Below, piece after piece: positions 43,197 through 50,513 of a DNA stretch of 64,000 nt. The notes beneath the pieces are model-generated. The model had not been told where the DNA came from. It made no database searches and saw only the letters and a program-made list of their open reading frames with translations. A program made the translations under genes and the position numbers. The number at the start of each line of letters is the position of its first letter. The stretch's first letter is position 1. The stretch is from a virus: positions 1 to 64,000 of the IMG/VR virus record IMGVR_UViG_3300032322_002674; one strand, given 5' to 3'.

Positions 43197-43818
43197 TTAT
43201 TAAATTTGTTAATATTTGTTTTTGTTCAGGATTTATTGTTGAAAAATCAAAAGTTTTTAATAAATTATAAAATCCAGCATATAATACATCACCAGATACA
43301 ACATCCATATTACCCATATCAATCATATATTTAAGAGTTCTATGAAAAATTGGTGATTGGTAAATTATATCATTTAATTTTGGTTCTAAACCAATCGTAT
43401 TTTCTTCTTGTTCTTTTAAAATTTCAATAAATTTTTGTTTCTTTATTTCATCCAATTGTTTTTTCTCAAGATTTTGGATTAATTTTTCTAATTCTTTTTT
43501 TCTATTTAAGGATTTTTCAGATGTAGATTTTATTTTATTCAAGAAATTTAATTCAGATTTATAAATTTTTAGGTCAGTTTCTTCACTTTTATTTAAAGAT
43601 TCAGAAATACCCATTGCAGAAATACCAAATAATCCACCCCATGCATACCCACCTTGAAGTGATGGGTCTTGTCTGGATGTTTTTACAAAATCATCTGTGG
43701 TTGATTGAGAACCAGTTTGATTTTGAAATTGATTTGGTTTATCATCCCCATCAATTATTGCTCCATCTTTATCAATCAATTCTTCCAATTCTCTTTTCTT
43801 AAATATTCTTTTTTTCAT
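43189..43818 (-). CDS. Putative virion protein with coiled coil, 209 aa
   Basis: Basic N-terminus, a Gln/Ser-rich stretch to residue 55, a Gly-rich patch G-G-Y-A-W-G-G-L-F-G, then a coiled coil at about 80-150. Overlaps the 912-aa gene by eight bases. First gene of this late operon. Role unknown. Confidence 0.55.
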   Translation of the reverse strand: MKKRIFKKRELEELIDKDGAIIDGDDKPNQFQNQTGSQSTTDDFVKTSRQDPSLQGGYAWGGLFGISAMGISESLNKSEETDLKIYKSELNFLNKIKSTSEKSLNRKKELEKLIQNLEKKQLDEIKKQKFIEILKEQEENTIGLEPKLNDIIYQSPIFHRTLKYMIDMGNMDVVSGDVLYAGFYNLLKTFDFSTINPEQKQILTNLING

Positions 43819-43833
43819 TTCTAATGTTTTTTA

Positions 43834-43841
43834 ATAAATAT
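43834..43841 (-). promoter_or_regulatory. Late-promoter-like ATATTTAT
   Basis: Exact ATATTTAT on the minus strand, 15 bases before ATG 43818. With 43864-43871 it forms a divergent pair, each in its own gene's sense. Confidence 0.65.
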
Positions 43842-43863
43842 TAAAATTTTTTGTTTTTTTATA

Positions 43864-43871
43864 ATATTTAT
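43864..43871 (+). promoter_or_regulatory. Late-promoter-like ATATTTAT
   Basis: Exact ATATTTAT on the plus strand, 11 bases before ATG 43883. Confidence 0.65.
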
Positions 43872-43882
43872 TTTAAAAAGGT

Positions 43883-43942
43883 ATGAAAACACAAAAATGT
43901 GGTTGTGGTGGAGTTAAAAAACCTATTAAACCTAAAAAATAA
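43883..43942 (+). CDS. 19-aa Cys/Lys microprotein
   Basis: ATG to TAA with sequence MKTQKCGCGGVKKPIKPKK. It has its own ATATTTAT promoter, an AAAAAGG stretch before the ATG and lies three bases before the next gene. The C-G-C-G-G core could bind metal. Because the promoter sits directly upstream, I take it as real, although it could also be a leader peptide for the membrane gene. Confidence 0.5.
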   Translation: MKTQKCGCGGVKKPIKPKK

Positions 43943-43945
43943 TTT

Positions 43946-44266
43946 ATGAATTTTGTTTTATTAATTTTATTTTTCGCAATTGGACAAGGATTATTTAATT
44001 ATTTTCTTGATTTTTGTTTTAATGAAGGAAATATATTTGATTGGTATTATGAATTTATTCAAGAAAAATTTTATGATAATCATCCAAAAATATTTAAGGT
44101 ATTAGGTGGTTGTATTTATTGTTTTTCTTTTTGGGTAAATTTATTTTTCTATATTCCTTTTATTATAATTTTTTCAATTCCTTTACCAATATCTTTAATT
44201 CTTTTCCCTTTTTATGTTGGCATTTCTCAATTGGTAATCAGACTTAACCAACATTTTTTTAATTAA
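43946..44266 (+). CDS. Small membrane protein, 106 aa
   Basis: Hydrophobic segments at 2-18, about 60-80 and 78-98, with a conserved-looking G-G-C-I-Y-C-F-S-F-W (two Cys, one Trp) near residue 54-63 like phage membrane proteins of the C-x-x-C-x-x-W type. Likely two or three membrane passes. Cotranscribed with the 19-aa microprotein. Could be involved in lysis or superinfection control; unproven. Confidence 0.6.
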   Translation: MNFVLLILFFAIGQGLFNYFLDFCFNEGNIFDWYYEFIQEKFYDNHPKIFKVLGGCIYCFSFWVNLFFYIPFIIIFSIPLPISLILFPFYVGISQLVIRLNQHFFN

Positions 44267-44321
44267 CTTTGCATTTGTTTTAATTAAATTTTTTAGTTAG
44301 GTTTTAACAAAATTAATTAAA

Positions 44322-45164
44322 ATGAAATGTTTAAATGGTTTAACCGATATTCAAAAAAAGAAAATTTTAAAAACAAAATTACCAATTAATATTACTTTTG
44401 GTGATTTAAATTCTGAATTATTTTTTAAATGGTGGTATTTAACCTATAAATGTAATAAACTTTATTTTTCTAAATTAGAAAATAAAAAATTAACAATAAA
44501 AGATGGGTTATTTTTTTTAGATAACAATAAAAATGGTTTAAAACCATATAATGTTTTTAATAATTCAAATAATATTGAATATGAATCTTTTTCATTAACT
44601 AAACTGGATTGTTCTTGGGATATTTTATCTGGTAAAGATATTTTGCAGGGTTATGATTCAACTAAATCTAATGTTAAATCTTGCATGACATTTAATGGTA
44701 AAAACCCTAATACGTCAAAAGGAATAATAAATGAATTAAATTTTTATTGTAAGAATAAAAATGTTTCATTATTAGTGATTAAAGAAAAAGAAAAAATTGT
44801 TGCAAGAACTTTATTATGGAAAAATGGTAAAAAAAAGTTTTTTGATAATATCTATTCACACAATCCTTTATGGAGATTCTACATTGAAATGATTTCAGAA
44901 ATAAATAATTTCATGGATTGTGAAGATAATTATTTTTCTATTTCATTAAATTATATTCCAACTTTCCAAATTGTTTATAATCAAAAAAACTACCATATAG
45001 TTGATTATAGTAATATACCTTATTTAGATAATTTAATATACTATGATAAAAAAACCAAAAAATTAACTAATAATTGTAGTTTTAATACTATTGATTTAAC
45101 TGAAACTGATGATTCAGAATATTTAATAAAGGAACTTTTAGAAGAACATTCTTTAAATTCCTAA
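44322..45164 (+). CDS. SCM-family phage protein, copy B
   Basis: 280 aa. Motif order as in 7272-8252: V-K-S-C-M, strand L-L-V-I, I-V-A-R-T-L-L-W, F-D-N-I-Y and I-P-Y-L-D. No ATATTTAT upstream, so probably early. N-terminal half differs from copies A and C. Ends overlapping the converging helicase gene by 12 bases. Function unknown. Confidence 0.65.
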   Translation: MKCLNGLTDIQKKKILKTKLPINITFGDLNSELFFKWWYLTYKCNKLYFSKLENKKLTIKDGLFFLDNNKNGLKPYNVFNNSNNIEYESFSLTKLDCSWDILSGKDILQGYDSTKSNVKSCMTFNGKNPNTSKGIINELNFYCKNKNVSLLVIKEKEKIVARTLLWKNGKKKFFDNIYSHNPLWRFYIEMISEINNFMDCEDNYFSISLNYIPTFQIVYNQKNYHIVDYSNIPYLDNLIYYDKKTKKLTNNCSFNTIDLTETDDSEYLIKELLEEHSLNS

Positions 45165-46892
45165 TTCTTCCTCAAATTCTTTTATGATTTCAGAAGTAGT
45201 TGATTCTAATTTACCATCTACTGTCATTTCAATTACTTCTTTTTTCTTTTCAAGAATTTTATAAACTATTGTATCAATTGTTGAATCGAAAAGTGGATAA
45301 TAAATAACCACGTTTCTGTTTTGACCAATTCTCATTACTCTATCTTCTGCCTGACGCATATTTGCAGGTGTCCAATCTAAATCATTAAAAATAACAATTC
45401 TACTACTTGTTAAAGTAATTCCAACTCCAGCGGCAATAATATTACCAACAAAAACTTTTACATTATCATCATTTTGGAATCTTTCTACTGCAAGTTGTCT
45501 ATCTTCTGTTTTTGTTTCACCATTAATTTTTACTGCAATGTCTTTATATTTTTCAAAGATTTGGTTTAACACTTCTGTATAACAAGTAAAAATAACCACT
45601 TTTTCACCGTTTTCTATGATTTCATCAATTAATTCTTGTGTATGTTTTATTTTTTCTTCTGCAACATATTTTCTAAGAACTGATAATTGAACTAATTTGT
45701 TATTTGCGGATATATTTCTTCCTTCTTTTCTTTTCCATTCAATGTATCTATCAATTGCAGAATTATATCCTTTTTCATCAATTTCCAAATATATTGGTTT
45801 AATAATTTTTTCTGGTAATTCAGATAAAACATCAACCCTTCTTTTTCTTAACATTACTGTTTGAATTCTTCTGTTTAATTCATCCAAATTTGATGCACCA
45901 TTATAATCATAAATCATTCTTCCCCTTACCATCATTAATTTTGCATTACAATATGATTTAATAAAACTAACCCAATTTGATGTAATTGGATGTTCTACAA
46001 TTCTAAGTAAATTAAAAATATCAAATGGTTTATTTGTTATAGGCGTTCCAGTTAATAACCAAACTTTTTTAACAGTACTTTGTATTTGGTCAAATATTTT
46101 ACTACGTTTTGTATTTTTATTTTTAAGATAATGGGATTCATCTGAAATAATTAAATCAAAATTTTCTTCAATTATTTGTTTTTTAAATTTAATTAACCTA
46201 TCATAATTTATTATTGTCCATTTATTTACTTTCCATTTATCTTTAATAACACTTATATTATCATCACTATCATAGAACATTATTTCATGTTTCCAATTTA
46301 ATTTAAGTGTTGCAGGACAAACTATTAATATTTTGTTAGATTTGGATTCTAATCCTGCAATAACACCACAAAGAGATTTACCACAACCTGGGTCAAATGC
46401 AAGAATATATTTGTCATTTTTTAAAAGATGTTCAATACCTTCTTTTTGATAATTTTTTGGTGGTCTTGAGTTATATTTTTCCCAATCAATATTAACTTCA
46501 TTTTCTACCTTAAAAAGATTTTCATTTAAATTAAACTTTGGAAACCATATTAATTTTGAATCTCCACCTTTTGTTAATTTAACATAACAATGCATTGCCT
46601 TTTCAGTTTCACCTATTACTTTCTCTATAAAAATTCTTTCGGGTAGAAATTCTAATTCTTCTTGTTTTTTTAATTCTTCTGCAAAATATTTTGTTATTTC
46701 TACTATTTTATTAACTTCCTTTGGTTTATATTCTTTATTTTTAATAATATAATCACATTGGTTTGGGGTTATGGTGTTTAATAACTTAGTTTTAAATAAT
46801 TTTTTAAGTTTTTGTATGTAAGGGTTTTCACCAGAATAATCTTCAATTATTTGGTAACAACGTTTTAATTTATTTTCTGAAATTTTTTGCAT
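45153..46892 (-). CDS. SNF2-family DNA helicase/translocase
   Basis: 579 aa. Walker A D-P-G-C-G-K-S at 167-173, motif II D-E-S-H, motif III L-L-T-G-T-P, and C-terminal motif VI Q-A-E-D-R-V-M-R-I-G-Q, the SMARCAL1/HARP type of SNF2 ATPase that anneals or remodels DNA forks. T4 UvsW plays a similar role in recombination-driven replication. N-terminal 140 residues are specific to this protein. No ATATTTAT in its own sense, so probably early or middle. Confidence 0.88.
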   Translation of the reverse strand: MQKISENKLKRCYQIIEDYSGENPYIQKLKKLFKTKLLNTITPNQCDYIIKNKEYKPKEVNKIVEITKYFAEELKKQEELEFLPERIFIEKVIGETEKAMHCYVKLTKGGDSKLIWFPKFNLNENLFKVENEVNIDWEKYNSRPPKNYQKEGIEHLLKNDKYILAFDPGCGKSLCGVIAGLESKSNKILIVCPATLKLNWKHEIMFYDSDDNISVIKDKWKVNKWTIINYDRLIKFKKQIIEENFDLIISDESHYLKNKNTKRSKIFDQIQSTVKKVWLLTGTPITNKPFDIFNLLRIVEHPITSNWVSFIKSYCNAKLMMVRGRMIYDYNGASNLDELNRRIQTVMLRKRRVDVLSELPEKIIKPIYLEIDEKGYNSAIDRYIEWKRKEGRNISANNKLVQLSVLRKYVAEEKIKHTQELIDEIIENGEKVVIFTCYTEVLNQIFEKYKDIAVKINGETKTEDRQLAVERFQNDDNVKVFVGNIIAAGVGITLTSSRIVIFNDLDWTPANMRQAEDRVMRIGQNRNVVIYYPLFDSTIDTIVYKILEKKKEVIEMTVDGKLESTTSEIIKEFEEELGI

Positions 46893-46906
46893 TAAAATAA
46901 ATTTAA

Positions 46907-46914
46907 CTATTTAT
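46907..46914 (+). promoter_or_regulatory. Late-promoter-like CTATTTAT (one mismatch)
   Basis: CTATTTAT, 16 bases before ATG 46931. Confidence 0.45.
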
Positions 46915-46930
46915 ATAAAAAAATAAAGTA

Positions 46931-47785
46931 ATGTTAAATGAAGATTTAGGGAAAGTTGATTGGATAAATAATTTGTCAATAAACATTACTGAACAATTAC
47001 TTGATAATGGTTTAAATAACATGATAATTGATGTTTACAACGACTATATTGATAAAATCTTTATTTCAGTTATAAACAATAATGAAACAACAGGTAAATT
47101 AATTAATAAAGATTTAGGTAAAGATGTTATTATTAATCTAAAAATTAACAAAGATGAAAATCTTAAAGATAAAATAATATCTATATTAAGTCATGAATTA
47201 CTTCATTTTTATGAAAAAATAAAAAAATATAATAAAAACTATAAAAAATATTATGATGTTAGAAATCTTCTTCAATTAAACTACCAATTTAAAAAAAATA
47301 AAATTATAGATAAATTTTTAAAAATGTTTTATCTTTCTTTGGATGAAGAAATAAACGCAAGGGTACAACAAACTTATTCTGAAATTTTTAAATTAAATAA
47401 AGAAGAAATAATAGATTTTATTAAAAATTATTCCCTACCTTTTAAAGATTCTATTGAATTAATTAATTATGATATTAATGAATTAGATGAATTAAGTAAT
47501 GAAGAAAAAGATAATCTATTAAAGTTAGTGAATTATTTGTTTGATTATTTTAAATTAAAAAATAAGTTCACCACATTTAATCAGTTTAAAAAATTCTTTA
47601 CAACGAAAATAAAATTTTCTGGTCAAAAACTTTATAGAAAAATTTTAAAACTCGTTGGTTCAATAATTGTCACTAAAAATGTTAATGAAAATTTAAATTA
47701 TCTTATCTTATTTTATCAAGAAGAATTATTAACAGAAAATTTTAGTCAAAATTTTGTAGATTTTGATTTTTCTAATTGGAACTGA
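46931..47785 (+). CDS. HExxH zinc metalloprotease-like protein B
   Basis: 284 aa. H88-E-L-L-H92 and E139/E140 in D-E-E-I-N-A-R mirror the motifs of 38763-39683 (spacing 51-52 residues in both). The rest is divergent. First gene of a late operon ahead of a neck-like protein and a fibre. Possible virion-maturation or lytic protease. Confidence 0.62.
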   Translation: MLNEDLGKVDWINNLSINITEQLLDNGLNNMIIDVYNDYIDKIFISVINNNETTGKLINKDLGKDVIINLKINKDENLKDKIISILSHELLHFYEKIKKYNKNYKKYYDVRNLLQLNYQFKKNKIIDKFLKMFYLSLDEEINARVQQTYSEIFKLNKEEIIDFIKNYSLPFKDSIELINYDINELDELSNEEKDNLLKLVNYLFDYFKLKNKFTTFNQFKKFFTTKIKFSGQKLYRKILKLVGSIIVTKNVNENLNYLILFYQEELLTENFSQNFVDFDFSNWN

Positions 47786-47788
47786 TTG

Positions 47789-47796
47789 ATATTTAT
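47789..47796 (+). promoter_or_regulatory. Late-promoter-like ATATTTAT
   Basis: Exact ATATTTAT, 15 bases before the GTG start at 47812. Confidence 0.6.
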
Positions 47797-47811
47797 ATAT
47801 AAAAAAATCAA

Positions 47812-48918
47812 GTGAAAGTAGATATAACATTAGAAGAAAAAGAATTTTTATTTACACTAGTAAAACACCTTTTGGGTGCTCCTATAAGAAAAATAGAAAT
47901 TGCAGATGAACAATTAGAATCTGCACTTTTTATGGCAATAGATGAATATTCAGGTAAATTAAATGAATGGATTACAGAGAATCAGTGGCCCAGTTTATTA
48001 GGGTTAGATTTACCAGTACAAGATTTTACTGTTGCTCTTACTAATTTTACACTTGATTTTGAAAAAAGATATTCTTATGCCTATTCAAAAATTGTTGGTT
48101 TACAAACTGTTGGACCCTGGGAGTTAAAACAAGATTTTATTGAATTGGTTAGAAATCAACAACAATACATTATTCCTGCTGGACGTGAAGTTAATGAAGT
48201 ATTGTGGTTTACACCACCACCATTATTTAGAGCATTTAATGATGGTTTTTATACATCATTTATTAATCCTACTGTTGCAACAAATGCAGCAGGAGCATTT
48301 AATCCAACTGGTCATTATATAATGCCTGCACATGATTATCTATTAAGATTAACAGATGTTTCATTAAAAAATAGAATGTTATTTGGTGATTTAATTTATA
48401 AAATCACAGGAGGACCAAATGGCACAAAAATTTTACATTTAATGCCCACTCCTGGAGGTCGTTTTGATTTTAATGCAATGAAATATAATGGTAGTAAAGT
48501 TTATTATTGGTATTATGATGTTAATAATAAAAATCCAGAAGATTGTAGAAAAGATAATCCTGATATTATCAAATATCCAACACAAGTACCTTTACAATTA
48601 CTTTCTTATACACAAATGAATCAAACTGCAAAAAATGATGTAAGAAAATTATTCATATCACATACTAAAGAAATGTTGGGTAGGGTTAGAGGAAAATACT
48701 CTGGACAAGTTAAAATTGGTGAAGCAGAAGTAACTTTAGATTATGATGCTCTACTTAATGAAGCAAAAGAGGAAAGAAAAGAATTTATGGATAAATTATC
48801 TGAAAGATTGGAAAAATTAAATCCACAAAAAATAATGGAAAGGGTTGCTCAACAAGCAGAAAACCATAATAAGTCTTTACAGTTTCACCCATTCCCAGCA
48901 CCAATAATACATATTTAA
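47812..48918 (+). CDS. Putative neck or head-tail connector protein, 368 aa, GTG start
   Basis: Starts with GTG after an ATATTTAT element. N-terminal helical region (residues 5-60) with E-Q-L-E-S-A-L-F-M-A-I-D-E-Y-S, a pattern seen in phage neck and connector proteins, then a beta-rich middle and a charged C-terminal helix. Two bases from the fibre gene. Role inferred from composition and place only. Confidence 0.5.
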   Translation: MKVDITLEEKEFLFTLVKHLLGAPIRKIEIADEQLESALFMAIDEYSGKLNEWITENQWPSLLGLDLPVQDFTVALTNFTLDFEKRYSYAYSKIVGLQTVGPWELKQDFIELVRNQQQYIIPAGREVNEVLWFTPPPLFRAFNDGFYTSFINPTVATNAAGAFNPTGHYIMPAHDYLLRLTDVSLKNRMLFGDLIYKITGGPNGTKILHLMPTPGGRFDFNAMKYNGSKVYYWYYDVNNKNPEDCRKDNPDIIKYPTQVPLQLLSYTQMNQTAKNDVRKLFISHTKEMLGRVRGKYSGQVKIGEAEVTLDYDALLNEAKEERKEFMDKLSERLEKLNPQKIMERVAQQAENHNKSLQFHPFPAPIIHI

Positions 48919-48919
48919 A

Positions 48920-50179
48920 ATGAGTAATTTTACAACAAAAGTTGATTTTTTAAGGCAAATTAAGAATTTTACAGGTTTAACTGCAACTGGCAGTTGGAAT
49001 TTAACTGGAAATACTATTACTTCTTCTGATTTTATTGGTTCTTTAAATGACCAACCTATAAAGATTAAAGTTAATAATACTGATAAAATAAATGTTGATA
49101 ATGAAGGTTTAATAATTGGTAATAATTCTATAAATGAAGTAGGTGTTACTAACACATTATCTATAAGAAATGGTATTAAACCAACATCAGGTAATACTGA
49201 TTCTGTATTATTGTTTGCAGATGATATTGAAGGTACTAATTCTTCTGGTTTAGTAATTATTTCAGAAGATAATTACATTCATAAATTTGGTAATAAAGTA
49301 ATTTTTAATAGTGGTAATGGTTTGATTGAATCATCAACTTTATTAAGTGTTGATGGTGGATTATCACTATCAATATCTGCAACAACAGATAATACAGTAA
49401 ATTTCACTAATGATTTATATACATTATTATGTGATACATCATTAAATAACATAACAGTTAATTTACCAAGTTTATCAAATTATAGGGGTAAAATAATAGT
49501 TATTAAAAAAGTTTCACAATCTAATCATGTTAAAATTCAACCATCAATTTTTGAAGATATTGATGGTTATGAAAATATGTTTTTATTAAACAATAATGAT
49601 TATATTATTTTACAATCACCAGGTAATATTGGTGGATTTACTGGTTGGAAATCTATTTCCAAAAAATATAGTAATTTATTATTTACTCAAACAGGTAATA
49701 GTTCAACAGTAAGTGGAACAACAGTTGAAACAACAATAATTGATGGTGGTATAGGGACATTAGTAATACCAGCAGACTTTTTTAAGGTTGGTCAAATTTA
49801 TACTGCAAAATTAAGTGGTATGTTATCTGCAGCAAACTCACAAACATTAACAATAAGATTAAAATCGGGAAGTGTCACTTTGGGAAGTGACACAATTACA
49901 TTTCCTAATATTTCTAATAGACCCTGGCAATGTTATATTGATTTTATTATAAGAGAAACTGGTGGTGTAGGTGTTGCATCAATTAAAACAAATGGTTTAT
50001 TTAGTTTTCATAATTTTGCAAGTGATGTTTTAGGTGGTGGTTTTGATACTACTAATAATTCAACATTTAATACTACTATTTCTAACACATTAGATTTTAC
50101 TGTACAATGGGGTAGTAATAACTCAAGTAATTCAATTTATAGTACAAATTTTTACTTAGAATTGAAAAATCAATTTTAA
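48920..50179 (+). CDS. Tail fibre or receptor-binding protein
   Basis: 419 aa, Ser/Thr/Asn/Gly-rich repeats of short strands, typical of trimeric beta-helix fibres at 30-250, then a C-terminal domain at about 270-419 with jelly-roll-like strands. No chaperone gene is recognised next to it. Shares a TTAA stop with the converging gp53-like gene. Confidence 0.72.
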   Translation: MSNFTTKVDFLRQIKNFTGLTATGSWNLTGNTITSSDFIGSLNDQPIKIKVNNTDKINVDNEGLIIGNNSINEVGVTNTLSIRNGIKPTSGNTDSVLLFADDIEGTNSSGLVIISEDNYIHKFGNKVIFNSGNGLIESSTLLSVDGGLSLSISATTDNTVNFTNDLYTLLCDTSLNNITVNLPSLSNYRGKIIVIKKVSQSNHVKIQPSIFEDIDGYENMFLLNNNDYIILQSPGNIGGFTGWKSISKKYSNLLFTQTGNSSTVSGTTVETTIIDGGIGTLVIPADFFKVGQIYTAKLSGMLSAANSQTLTIRLKSGSVTLGSDTITFPNISNRPWQCYIDFIIRETGGVGVASIKTNGLFSFHNFASDVLGGGFDTTNNSTFNTTISNTLDFTVQWGSNNSSNSIYSTNFYLELKNQF

Positions 50180-50499
50180 AGTCCATTTAAACGAATTTCT
50201 TCATTTACCTTGTCTTGGTATTCCTGTAAGGAAGAAAGTAGTGGAAATGGTATTCTAATGGGTAAATCTGGGTAAAAATCAAACTCTAACCCTCCGAATT
50301 GTGGATTCGCTAGTTGAATTAACCATCCGTAAGTTGGATTATTATAATATTTTTGTGATAATTTATCAAATCTTGTTACACCATCTTTATAAGTTTCATA
50401 CTTATCAGTACTTTTAATACCCAATTTAATGAATGGAATAAATTTAAATTGACCATCATTAAAATATTTATCATATCTATTGAAATATTGATTTGCCAT
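50176..50499 (-). CDS. Baseplate wedge protein, gp53-like (LysM-type)
   Basis: 107 aa. Pattern T-R-F-D-K-L-S-Q-K-Y-Y-N-N-P-T-Y-G-W-L-I near residue 43-62, then N-P-Q-F-G-G and P-D-L-P-I-R-I-P, the LysM-like fold of T4 gp53 and its relatives. It closes the wedge ring of the baseplate. Own ATATTTAT four bases upstream. Confidence 0.75.
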   Translation of the reverse strand: MANQYFNRYDKYFNDGQFKFIPFIKLGIKSTDKYETYKDGVTRFDKLSQKYYNNPTYGWLIQLANPQFGGLEFDFYPDLPIRIPFPLLSSLQEYQDKVNEEIRLNGL

Positions 50500-50502
50500 A
50501 TT

Positions 50503-50510
50503 AATAAATA
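50503..50510 (-). promoter_or_regulatory. Late-promoter-like ATATTTAT
   Basis: Exact ATATTTAT on the minus strand, only three bases before ATG 50499 and between two late genes. Confidence 0.6.
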
Positions 50511-50513
50511 TTA

